NCBI RefSeq assembly: GCF_900129425.1
Contig: NZ_LT670817.1
Location: 6,324,001 to 6,388,000 of the forward strand
DNA: 64,000 bases
Origin: Bradyrhizobium erythrophlei
GTDB lineage: Bacteria > Pseudomonadota > Alphaproteobacteria > Rhizobiales > Xanthobacteraceae
Direction of reading: 5' to 3'
The position numbers and the translations under genes were made by a program. Positions 43,501 to 49,761 of this stretch are shown here, piece after piece. The stretch's first letter is position 1; the number at the start of each line of letters is the position of its first letter. The notes under the pieces were generated by a model. It saw only the letters and a list, made by a program, of their open reading frames with translations, ran no database searches and was not told the DNA's origin.

Positions 43501-45074
43501 ACGATCTGCTCGGCCGAGCGCGGCAGGGCAAGGGCGACGATCTGCTCGGGGCCGGCGCCTTGCGCGATCAGCAGATGCGCGAGCCGGTTGGCGCGGGCGT
43601 TGAGTGCGGCGTAGGTCAGCGTGGCGTCCTCGCTCACCAGCGCGGTGGCGTCACCGCGCTGCGCGACCTGAGCCTCTACCAGCACCGGCAAGGTCGTCGG
43701 TGGCACCGCGCGCGCGGTGTCATTCCACTCCACCAGCACCCTGCCCCGCTCCGCCGGATCGAGAATGTCCATGCCGCCAATCGGCCGATCAGGATCGCGT
43801 ACAATCGCCTCAACAAGCCTCACAAGACGTTGCTGATGATCGGCGAGATCCTTCGCGCTGTAGAGCGCTGGATTGGCATCGAAATCAATCCGCAGGCCTT
43901 TTCCATCGCCGCGGTCGTAGACGAACATGGCAAGGTCGTCGGCCGAGCCATTCGACAAGTTGTGCGTCGTCGCGGGATGGCCGGCAAAGCGGAGATCGTA
44001 GTCGAACGGCTCGATATTGATGACGGTCGTAAAGAGATGCTGATTGGTGGGAAGCAGGTTGAGGTCCCGCCTGAGATCCTCGTACCTGTAGGACTGATGC
44101 CGAATCGCCTCGCGGACTTGCCGTCCAACCTCGCGAATGAGCGACGTCGCGTTCATGCCGGGACTCATGGCCAAACGCAGCGGCACGGCGTTCGCAACCA
44201 TGCCGGGAACGCTGCGCAGGCCCCCCTTGGGTCGGGCCGCCACCGGCAGACCAATGACCAGATCTTCAGCCCCTGTCATGCGATAGAGATAAGCTGCGAC
44301 CGCGGCGATCATGATCTGAGGCAGACTTGCGCCACTGACCTGCGCTGTCGCGCGCAGCGCCTTCACGCTTTCGGCGGAAAGATGGGTCGTATGGCGGAGC
44401 AGGCCACCGGCATTTTGCCGTCGCTGGTCGGCGAGACTGAGCGCGGCCGGCCGATCAGCAAAATGCTTCAACCAATATTGGCGGTCGCGCGCAAATCGTT
44501 CGGAGCTTCGATATCTGGTCTCTTCTTCAAGCAGGCGCGCCAATGGACCGAACGTGGCCTCTTCGGGAGAGCGTCCCTCGACTAACGCACTGTATATGCC
44601 GGCGACGCGTCGGGCGAACAGGCCGCCGGTAAAGCCGTCCATGACGATGTGATGACTGCGATGGTACCAGAAATAGCGGTCCGGCGCGGCCTTGAACAAG
44701 GCGCAGACCCAAAGCGGCCCTGTCAGCAGGTCGACCGGTCTGGTCAACTCCGCCATCATCCAGCTTTCTGCCGTCGCCCGCGGATCTGGCTCGGAGCTGA
44801 CATCGATGAACGGAAAGGTCGTAATCAATACGGGGGAAATCAGCTGTCGAGGTCCATCGCTCTGCTCGATGAACCGTACCCGCACGGTTTCCGCCTCGCT
44901 TCCGGCTTGCCGCAAGGCCAGCTCGAACAGCACAGGATCAATCGGTCCGTGAATTTCTATGGACTCGGCAAGATTGAATATCGAATCCGGCGAGCTGAAT
45001 TTCTGCGCGAACCACATGCCCGCCTGCGCGGCGGTCAGCGGCAGCAGCTGTGAAGAGTCGTTGATCGCGTCCAC
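37572..45074 (-). CDS. Two-module NRPS, C-A-T-C-A-T-R
   Basis: A 2500-residue peptide synthetase. C1 (about 10-440) has SHHIVMDG and an EntF-like opening LTAAQAGMWFAQKF. A1 (about 446-965) contains YTSGSTGTPKAVVVS. T1 has DNFFDLGGHSLLVTHL (about 1003). C2 (about 1061-1490) has VHHIAGDG. A2 (about 1510-2010) is followed by T2, DNFFDLGGHSLLAIRL (about 2061). A thioester reductase (about 2135-2490) has IFLTGATGFVGSHLL and catalytic GGYSQSKWVGD. Hand alignment to GrsA gives specificity codes DAWQFGLIQK for A1 (one change from a Gln code) and DAMLIGAICK for A2 (hydrophobic residue, not assigned). C1 implies an acyl or peptidyl donor that is not encoded here. NADPH-dependent release should give an aldehyde or alcohol. 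Stretches flanking both A-domain cores are nearly identical in DNA. Confidence 0.93.
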   Translation of the reverse strand: MDAINDSSQLLPLTAAQAGMWFAQKFSSPDSIFNLAESIEIHGPIDPVLFELALRQAGSEAETVRVRFIEQSDGPRQLISPVLITTFPFIDVSSEPDPRATAESWMMAELTRPVDLLTGPLWVCALFKAAPDRYFWYHRSHHIVMDGFTGGLFARRVAGIYSALVEGRSPEEATFGPLARLLEEETRYRSSERFARDRQYWLKHFADRPAALSLADQRRQNAGGLLRHTTHLSAESVKALRATAQVSGASLPQIMIAAVAAYLYRMTGAEDLVIGLPVAARPKGGLRSVPGMVANAVPLRLAMSPGMNATSLIREVGRQVREAIRHQSYRYEDLRRDLNLLPTNQHLFTTVINIEPFDYDLRFAGHPATTHNLSNGSADDLAMFVYDRGDGKGLRIDFDANPALYSAKDLADHQQRLVRLVEAIVRDPDRPIGGMDILDPAERGRVLVEWNDTARAVPPTTLPVLVEAQVAQRGDATALVSEDATLTYAALNARANRLAHLLIAQGAGPEQIVALALPRSAEQIVGLLAIVKSGAAYLPLDPDYPADRLAFMLADARPVCLVTSDAIAQRLPENAPRLVLDDPDTAGILARQPDTNPGDHDRTAPLTPLNAAYVIYTSGSTGTPKAVVVSQGGLLNHMLWMMREYPLSAEDQVLSRTSVSFDAAGWEIWLPLLSGSVLDVAPAHVARDPQQLIDYIKRQGITVAQFVPSLLAATSELISPADTHCLTRVFAGGEALTSNLATEVTSAWNVRLVNLYGPTETTIQVTSWSWHHDGDGQFVPIGRPIWNTRVYVLDDGLQPVPVGVAGELYIAGSGLARGYLNRPGLTAERFVADPFGPPGSRMYRTGDRARWRPEGTLHFLGRADHQVKIRGFRIEPGEIEATLGQHDGVAQAAVVAREDRPGDKRLVGYVVPAAGHAPDATMLRQHLARTLPDYMVPAAFVVLDALPLTPSGKLDRNALPAPDQQPGTEYTPPRTTTEKVLAGLWAETFGLERVGIHDNFFDLGGHSLLVTHLISKIRAAFDVELPLGTLFEVSTIAGLAERLDQAQAAARPALRPGPRPEVIPLSFAQRRLWFLNHLEGQSPRYNLTLALRIRGTLDQTALESALADLVERHESLRTVFPETAGIPRQLILDTEIARPILAVAAITEAELPQALTAAASRGFDLAVEPPLRVDLFVLKPHEQVLLLLVHHIAGDGASLGPLGRDLAAAYAARSEGSAPVFARLPLQYADYALWQHALLGNEDDPESPIARQLAYWKAALHGLPEQLELPVDRPRPAVSSHHGDTVAFEIAPELHQRLLMLAREQQASLFMVLQAGLAALLTRLGVGTDIPIGSPIAGRTDHTLDELIGFFVNTVVLRTDTAGNPSFRELLDRVRATDLDAYANQDLPFERIVEAINPARSLSRHPLFQVMLAFQSAGALSLDMPGLSVAAQPMSSGVAKFDLALILTESRVTQGMSGGIEGTIEYSTDLFERKTVEAIAARLVRLFESAIADPDLPIGGIDILDPAERGRVLVEWNDTARAVPPTTLPALIEAQVAQRGDATALVGEDATLTYAALNARANRLAHLLIAQGAGPEQIVALALPRSVEQIVGLLAIVKSGAAYLPLDPDYPADRLAFMLADARPVCLVTSDAIAQRLPENAPRLVLDDPDTAGILARQPDTNPGDHDRTAPLTPLNAAYVIYTSGSTGTPKAVVVSHIGMTSLAGAQIERLGITADSRVLQFSSSSFDASIMELLMAFPAGAALVVPQAGLIAGEILADTLTRYAVSHALIPPAVLAGMPTEGLEQFGTLIVGGDACPPDLVARWSEGRRMVNAYGPTETTICATMSMPLSGAAEPPIGRPIWNTRVYVLDDGLQPVPVGVAGELYIAGSGLARGYLNRPGLTAERFVADPFGPPGSRMYRTGDRARWRPEGTLHFLGRADHQVKIRGFRIEPGEIEATLGQHDGVAQAAVVAREDRPGDKRLVGYVVPAAGHAPDAAMLRQHLARTLPDYMVPAAFVVLDALPLTPSGKLDRNALPAPDQQPGTEYTPPRTAKEEKLCALFADTLGLARVGIDDNFFDLGGHSLLAIRLGRRIRNEIRSDFPITAVYTTPVVRDLAAMLDLDGPSDGAPDLSRDIFLPSHIKLTGARAPNKPKRIFLTGATGFVGSHLLSTLLQETDAHIFCHVRAADRRSAETRLRQALDKRKLSACWDERRIEVLIGNLGHPALGLDEKGTRIVRDECDAIYHCGANVEFLHHYAALKPANVDSVLTLLDWTANGRPKRLHYVSTLAVIDKFQSGPVSEQTDLTSWQGLAGGYSQSKWVGDTLARRAQARGLPVSIYRLSSVTGDRISGICNETDLIWRLVRLYVELGVIPDLDLLLNMTPADDVARAIVRLAGREASRDSVYHLMNSEPLHVQEVPRVFHRLGLRLELVSLDRWMDIARRRLEETQDDDLAAVLSILSKEDTSRSHPEIASDFTQQQLAAVGAPIGPVSPVLLERYFASLRLPEVVPDARVPATAK
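38980..39567. repeat. A-domain C-terminal flank, copy in module 2
   Basis: 588 bases that match 42151-42738 at an exact offset of 3171. I counted only four differences by eye. It encodes the A2 segment from IGRPIWNT to the linker after KLDRNALP. Identity breaks off at both ends within a few bases. Confidence 0.85.
39985..40599. repeat. A-domain N-terminal flank, copy in module 2
   Basis: About 615 bases that match 43183-43797 at an offset of 3198, with few differences. It encodes the A2 N-terminus from the post-C linker through TSGSTGTPKAVVVS. Confidence 0.85.
42151..42738. repeat. A-domain C-terminal flank, copy in module 1
   Basis: Partner of 38980-39567. It encodes the same A-domain part in module 1. 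Between this block and 43183 lie 444 unrelated bases that hold the A1 specificity pocket. Confidence 0.85.
43183..43797. repeat. A-domain N-terminal flank, copy in module 1
   Basis: Partner of 39985-40599, encoding the A1 N-terminus through the A3 motif. Sequence similarity stops abruptly just after KAVVVS. Confidence 0.85.
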
Positions 45075-45127
45075 GGCTTCCCCAATTCTGTATATCTTTG
45101 GCGGATGATCGATTACCGGCTCAGCGG

Positions 45128-45337
45128 CTATGCCGGTTGGATGCCGGCGCCGGTTCTCGGACGCATGTCCGTCCAGTTCTCATTGATGTATTCGATGCAG
45201 GCCTGGCGGCGGTTCTGCTCGAAGGCGGTGGACCAGCCGGCCGGAATTCCGGCGGCTGCAGGCCAGAGCGAGTGTTCACCTCGGTCATTGATCAGGACGA
45301 CGAAGGCGCCGCCTTGATCGTCGAAAGGGTTGCTCAC
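45128..45337 (-). CDS. mbtH: MbtH-like protein
   Basis: A 69-residue chaperone-like activator of NRPS adenylation domains. The GTG at 45337 starts VSNPFDDQGGAFVVLINDRG; GGAG lies upstream. The family pattern N-P-F-D-D, H-S-L-W-P, P-A-G-W and W-T-D-M-R-P is complete, including the tryptophans that contact the A domain. It ends 53 bases before the NRPS start and begins 52 bases after the luxI stop, so it is in the same transcription unit. At least one of the two A domains probably depends on it. Confidence 0.93.
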   Translation of the reverse strand: MSNPFDDQGGAFVVLINDRGEHSLWPAAAGIPAGWSTAFEQNRRQACIEYINENWTDMRPRTGAGIQPA

Positions 45338-45389
45338 CTGTCTTGCTCCGATCTCGGTTGGGGGAATGAGTTCAGTCGTGGCATTGCGA

Positions 45390-45992
45390 TCAGGCTGCGG
45401 CTGCGTGCGCGAGTCCGGCACGTGCTTCAAGCTGTCGAAGGATTTGCGCGGACACGGCAAGCTGTCCGGCCAAGGCGATGGTGTTGCCGATTCGGTGCGC
45501 GGCACCGAGGCGCTCGAGTTGCCAGCCAGCGCGCCTCAGGATTCGTTCCATTCGCACGTCGACAACACAGGCGATCGTGCCTATGCCGTTTGACAGGCCG
45601 AATTTCAGAACGCCGATCAGCAGGTCGTAGGTCGTTTGTGACAGTCCTGTTTCAACCGTGGCGGCGTTCCCGCTCACGGCAAATCGGCTGGCTTCCCACA
45701 CCCGTTCGCCGCGAGGCACGGCCGCCTTGGTCACAAAATACGGAAAGATGTCGCGAAGCATATTCGGGCCGGTCGTCGGCAGCAGGCGGACGCAACCGTT
45801 GAGGGTTCCGTATCTGTCGATCGAGAGCAGATAGCTCGGCCCCAAGGCGTCGTATTGGTCGAACTCGAGCTCGCCGCTTACGGTGACGTCCCAGCCGAGG
45901 CGATCCTTGAAGACCGCCTTCCGCAGGCGATGCATTTGATACAAATTTCTGACGTTACGTTCTGCGTTGTCTTTTGTGACAATTCTTATCAT
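45390..45992 (-). CDS. luxI: LuxI-family acyl-homoserine lactone synthase
   Basis: A 200-residue autoinducer synthase. The ATG at 45992 (MIRIVTKDNAERNVRNLYQM) has GAGGA at the right distance; upstream ATGs at 46004 and 46022 are less well placed. All invariant residues are present: Arg in RLRKAVF, Trp in RLGWDV, the Asp pair in ELEFDQYDALGPSYLL, Arg in GCVRLLP and the Glu/Arg pair in VWEASRFAV. The acyl group cannot be read from the sequence. Alphaproteobacterial relatives of this group include branched-chain and aryl-HSL synthases, so an unusual acyl donor is possible. A lux-box-like site lies 55-74 bases upstream. Confidence 0.93.
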   Translation of the reverse strand: MIRIVTKDNAERNVRNLYQMHRLRKAVFKDRLGWDVTVSGELEFDQYDALGPSYLLSIDRYGTLNGCVRLLPTTGPNMLRDIFPYFVTKAAVPRGERVWEASRFAVSGNAATVETGLSQTTYDLLIGVLKFGLSNGIGTIACVVDVRMERILRRAGWQLERLGAAHRIGNTIALAGQLAVSAQILRQLEARAGLAHAAAA

Positions 45993-46046
45993 CTGCGTCC
46001 TCATCACGTGCATTAGGGACATTACGCGACGGCGAGCATTAGCTTG

Positions 46047-46066
46047 AGCTGTCTACCTTTACAGGT
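46047..46066 (-). promoter_or_regulatory. lux-box-like palindrome upstream of luxI
   Basis: On the minus strand this reads ACCTGTAAAGGTAGACAGCT, a 20-bp dyad with ACCTGT and ACAGCT ends (one mismatch to perfect symmetry), matching the general lux-box form ACCTGT-N8-ACAGGT. Its position, centred about 64 bases before the luxI ATG, is right for LuxR activation. Binding is inferred. Confidence 0.65.
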
Positions 46067-46329
46067 ATCCTGCGCACATGGATGAGAGAACAATTCAAAG
46101 CTGCTCGCGTGTCACATGTTCCACCGTGCGTGGACCGGCGATGCGACAGACCAGCGCATAATCCCGAAGAGCATGCCTCGGGCTCGACCCGAGGGCGGGA
46201 ACCGGTGTTCCGGAAAAATGTCGCATCAAACAAAAGGTAAGCGACGTATCTGATTCAGCGAAGCTGGATCAAGACTCTGGCGGGCGCTCACGCTCGGCCG
46301 GCCGAAGCGCCATGATGCGCACAGACCTT

Positions 46330-46347
46330 CGATCGCATCGGCGATCG
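46330..46347 (-). terminator. Hairpin after luxR (possible terminator or processing site)
   Basis: CGATCGC-ATCG-GCGATCG forms a perfect 7-bp stem with a 4-base loop, starting two bases after the luxR stop codon on the minus strand. No U-run follows, so it is not a canonical intrinsic terminator. Confidence 0.35.
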
Positions 46348-46348
46348 G

Positions 46349-47077
46349 CTACATGCTGATGATGTCGTACATCAATCCCTTGGCGACCGCCTGCTGCACG
46401 GTTGCCACTCCGAGCTTGCGCTTGGCGTTCTCGGTGTGAAAGACCACTGTTCGCCGGCTGACGCTTATAATTTTCGCCGTATCCAAAGCGCTCTTTCCGC
46501 GAGCTGCCCATTGCAGGCAGGACCTCTCGCGCTGAGTCAGACATGGGCGAGTCGGTGAAACGGCTGCCGGCGTTACATTGCGCAGTTGCGCATGCAGGTA
46601 GATCGCAATGAGATGTAGCTGATGGCGGTATCGCTCGGCTCGGGCATCGAACGCCGAACGGGAATCGCAGTCGGCGAGCGTGAGCGTTGCGACCTTTCCC
46701 TGGCGATCATGGATCGGAATGGTGAAACCATGTTGAATCCCGAACTCGCTGGCCTCTTCAAAAAGCCGCTTTTGCTTGTTGGTCAGCCTTGGATCGGATC
46801 GGTCGGCCGACCATGCGAAGGGAAGCGTCGTTGCGATCGAGCGCGAGATCACTGGATCGATCCTGTCATACCGCTTTGCGCAGTACTGCTCCACCCAGGA
46901 ACTCGGATAGGTCGTCATTGCCAGTGTATCGTCATCATCGCCTCGTGGCGCGAAGCTTAGATAGGCAAAACACGGAAAGCCGTATTGATCCAAAGTTCGT
47001 CGCAACAGACGCTCAATTTCACACGCGTTATCGTGCATCGAGAGGTTTTGAACAAATTGTTCAAATATTTTATCCAT
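46349..47077 (-). CDS. luxR: LuxR-family quorum-sensing regulator
   Basis: A 242-residue regulator from the ATG at 47077 (MDKIFEQFVQNLSMHDNACE). The open frame upstream crosses a perfect palindrome and is taken as leader. The N-terminal autoinducer-binding domain keeps the conserved Trp/Tyr/Asp/Pro set (SSWVEQYCAKRYDRIDPV), the Trp in PFAWS and the Gly in QHGFTIPI. The C-terminal GerE-type helix-turn-helix reads LTQRERSCLQWAARGKSALD, then ISVSRRTVVFHTENAKRKLG. It sits upstream of and in line with luxI, and should respond to the LuxI product to drive luxI-mbtH-NRPS transcription. Confidence 0.93.
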   Translation of the reverse strand: MDKIFEQFVQNLSMHDNACEIERLLRRTLDQYGFPCFAYLSFAPRGDDDDTLAMTTYPSSWVEQYCAKRYDRIDPVISRSIATTLPFAWSADRSDPRLTNKQKRLFEEASEFGIQHGFTIPIHDRQGKVATLTLADCDSRSAFDARAERYRHQLHLIAIYLHAQLRNVTPAAVSPTRPCLTQRERSCLQWAARGKSALDTAKIISVSRRTVVFHTENAKRKLGVATVQQAVAKGLMYDIISM

Positions 47078-47160
47078 TTTGCACGCCCTCGCCCCGCGGC
47101 AATACTTTCGGTCTGATTCATGACCGATTTTGGGCCGTGTGGAAACACTTCTGGTCTCTG

Positions 47161-47180
47161 TTGTGACGCAGCCGTCACAA
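47161..47180. promoter_or_regulatory. Perfect 8-4-8 palindrome upstream of luxR
   Basis: TTGTGACG-CAGC-CGTCACAA is a perfect inverted repeat, 84-103 bases before the luxR start and 43 bases from the end of the next gene. TGTGA...TCACA half-sites resemble CRP/FNR-superfamily sites, but the spacing is 8 rather than 6. It is a probable operator for luxR; the protein is unknown. Confidence 0.5.
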
Positions 47181-47222
47181 TGATCGCACACCATTGAAGT
47201 GGCATGCAGTTGCGCTCAGATA

Positions 47223-49598
47223 TCAGGCCGCCTTGGCCTTGCGTGCGCCATGAATGACGCGCCACACCCGCTCCGGAGTAAGTGGCATATCGATTTGCGC
47301 AACGTTGAATTCCGAGAGTGCGTCGATCACCGCGTTGACGATCGTGGTAAGACTACCGGCGCATCCGGCTTCGCCGCAGCCCTTGGTACCCAACGGGTTG
47401 GACTTTGCCGGTGACGGATAACTGCCGACCTCCATTAGCGGAATATCAGCGGCGCGCGGGAGCGCATAGTCCATCAACGAGCCGGTGATCGGCTGGCCGC
47501 TCGTGTCATAGCTGACCTTTTCCATCAGAGCCTGGCCGATACCCTGGGCAACGCCGCCGTGCAACTGACCCGCGACCAGCATCGGGTTGACTATGGTTCC
47601 AAAATCATTGACGCCCGTGTAACGGACGACGTGCACCACCCCGGTATCGGGATCGATCTCGACTTCCGCGACATGGCAGCCGTTTGGATAGGTCGATGGA
47701 ACTTCCTTGCTTTGGTGATCGACGCTGAGCGACGTCGGCACCCCCTCCGGCAACTTACCCTCGCGCAAGCGGCGCGACAGTTCCATGATGTCGATGCCGC
47801 GATCGGTTCCGGCGATCGTGAAACGGCCGTCGGCGAATTCGATGTCGGTCTCCGCCGCTTCGAGCAGATGCGCCGCCGCCAGCTTACCCTTGGCGACCAC
47901 CAGTGCGGCAGCTTCGACGATGGCCAAGCCGGAGGCGGTGATGGAACGCGATCCTCCGGTGCCGCCGCCAGTGTGCACGATGTCGCTGTCATTCTGTTCG
48001 AGCTTGATCTTGTCGAACGGAACTCCGAGTTGGGTCGAGAGAACCTGGGCAAACGCCGTCGCATGGCCCTGCCCATAATCCAGCGTACCCGTGACCAGCG
48101 TTATCGTGCCGTCCGGCTCGAATACGATTTCGCCAAGTTCCCCTCGGGGAGGTGCAGTGGATTCAAGGTAGGAACCGACGGCGATCCCACGGAGTTGGCC
48201 GCGCTTGCGGCTTTCCTTCTTCCTTTTGCCGAAATTGGAATAGTCGGACAATTCCAGCGCCGTGCCGAGCACGCCGCCAAAATCACCGCTGTCATAGGTG
48301 ACTCCGGATGCTGCGGAGTACGGCATCTGGGAGGACTTGACAAAATTTCGTTTGCGCAGCGCCAGCCGGTCAATACCCAACTCAGCGGCGGCGCGATCGA
48401 TCAGGCGCTCCATGAAATAATTGGCTTCGGGACGACCGGCGCCGCGATAGGCTCCCATCAGCGTCGTGTTCGTGAGCACGCATTTGATGTCCACCGTCAG
48501 CAGTGGCGTACAATAAACGCTGGCGATGTTCTTTGCGATGTTCGCCGACAGCGGGTTCGGTGACACGTTGGAAATGTAGGCGCCGAGATTGCCGTAGCCG
48601 CTGACGCGGATCGCGAGAAACCTGCCGTTACCGTCCAGCGCCAGTTCCGCGTGGATCTTTTGAGCGCGGCCCTGACTGTCCGAAAGAAAGCTTCCGGAGC
48701 GCTCGTCAGTCCACTTCACCGGGCGATTGAGCGACTTCGCGGCGTGCAGGATACAGAGATATTCCGGGTAGTGAATGTTCTTCATGCCGAACGAACCGCC
48801 GACATTGGCGGTGAGCAGCCGAACCTTATCGCGGGGTACATTCAGAAGCTGCGCCAGCGCAACCCCATTGCCTGCCACCCCTTGGGTCGGAGCATGAATG
48901 GTATAGCGCTGGCTCGACTCGTTCCAAGAAGCGAGCGCGGCACGCGGCTCCATCGCGACAACGGCGACGCGGGTATTCTCAATATCGAGCTTTGTCACGT
49001 GGGCGGCAGCCGCAAACGCTGCTTCCACCGCGGCGGTGTCACCATAGTGGTAGTCCAACGCGACATTGTCGGGAATGTGATCGTAGAGGCGTGGCGCACC
49101 CGGCTTCGCGGCGGCGTCGGGTTCGGTGACGGCCGGCAACGATTCGATCTCAAGCACCACGGCCTCAGCCGCGTCGCGCGCCTGCGCGACGCTGTCCGCG
49201 ACGACGAACGCGACAGGATCGCCAACATAGCGAACCTTGTCGGTCATCAGCGGCCGGCGATTGGTTTGCAGCAGCGGCGAACCATCGCGATTCTTCAGCG
49301 GCATGCCGCACGTAAAGGGAACGGAATTATCCGCGGCGAAATCCGCGCCGGTCCAGACACCCCGAACGCCCGGCATCGCCCTGGCGGCCGCGGTATCGAT
49401 ATCGCGGATGATGCCGTGGGCCTGGTTGCTGCGAACCATCCATGCATAAAGCTGGCCGGGCAAATTGAAATCGTCGGTGTACCTGCCCTTGCCGCGCATC
49501 AGCGCGTCATCTTCCTTGCGGCGGACCGGCTGCCCGACACCATTGTTTTGCGCGGCAGCAATTGGAGATTCGCGACGTGGAGAGCTATAATCCTGCAT
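47223..49598 (-). CDS. Xanthine-dehydrogenase-family molybdenum-binding subunit (form II CoxL-like), copy 1
   Basis: A 791-residue molybdopterin-cytosine-dinucleotide-type hydroxylase large subunit starting MQDYSSPRRESPIAAAQNNG (GAGAAG upstream). The N-terminal hammerhead domain starts near RKEDDALMRGKGRYTDDFNL. The active-site loop is TLMGAYRGAGRPEANYF, i.e. the AYRGAGR form II sequence rather than the AYxCSFR of true CO dehydrogenase. The catalytic Glu region is GTKGCGEAGCAGS. No small FeS subunit or FAD subunit is adjacent. It may borrow these from elsewhere or form a complex with its neighbour. The substrate (aldehyde or N-heterocycle) cannot be predicted. Confidence 0.88.
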   Translation of the reverse strand: MQDYSSPRRESPIAAAQNNGVGQPVRRKEDDALMRGKGRYTDDFNLPGQLYAWMVRSNQAHGIIRDIDTAAARAMPGVRGVWTGADFAADNSVPFTCGMPLKNRDGSPLLQTNRRPLMTDKVRYVGDPVAFVVADSVAQARDAAEAVVLEIESLPAVTEPDAAAKPGAPRLYDHIPDNVALDYHYGDTAAVEAAFAAAAHVTKLDIENTRVAVVAMEPRAALASWNESSQRYTIHAPTQGVAGNGVALAQLLNVPRDKVRLLTANVGGSFGMKNIHYPEYLCILHAAKSLNRPVKWTDERSGSFLSDSQGRAQKIHAELALDGNGRFLAIRVSGYGNLGAYISNVSPNPLSANIAKNIASVYCTPLLTVDIKCVLTNTTLMGAYRGAGRPEANYFMERLIDRAAAELGIDRLALRKRNFVKSSQMPYSAASGVTYDSGDFGGVLGTALELSDYSNFGKRKKESRKRGQLRGIAVGSYLESTAPPRGELGEIVFEPDGTITLVTGTLDYGQGHATAFAQVLSTQLGVPFDKIKLEQNDSDIVHTGGGTGGSRSITASGLAIVEAAALVVAKGKLAAAHLLEAAETDIEFADGRFTIAGTDRGIDIMELSRRLREGKLPEGVPTSLSVDHQSKEVPSTYPNGCHVAEVEIDPDTGVVHVVRYTGVNDFGTIVNPMLVAGQLHGGVAQGIGQALMEKVSYDTSGQPITGSLMDYALPRAADIPLMEVGSYPSPAKSNPLGTKGCGEAGCAGSLTTIVNAVIDALSEFNVAQIDMPLTPERVWRVIHGARKAKAA

Positions 49599-49761
49599 CG
49601 AACTTCTCAAATAGTGCCGGCATTTCGGGCATTTCCGGCGGAGCCTTCTGATAGCGTAGCACCGCTGGAACGACAACGCTCCAATATGCAGGGGACCATG
49701 GCCATTACCGCAAATGACCACTGTATGACCGGAACCGCCCCTTGATGGGTTGGGCCGGCGG

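Noticed and set aside
38367..45053. Long plus-strand open frames opposite the NRPS (for example 39009-41765 and 43164-44585)
   Set aside because: They are antisense shadows of the high-GC NRPS; their translations are rich in Arg/Gly/Asp, lack domains, and repeat because the A-domain DNA repeats.
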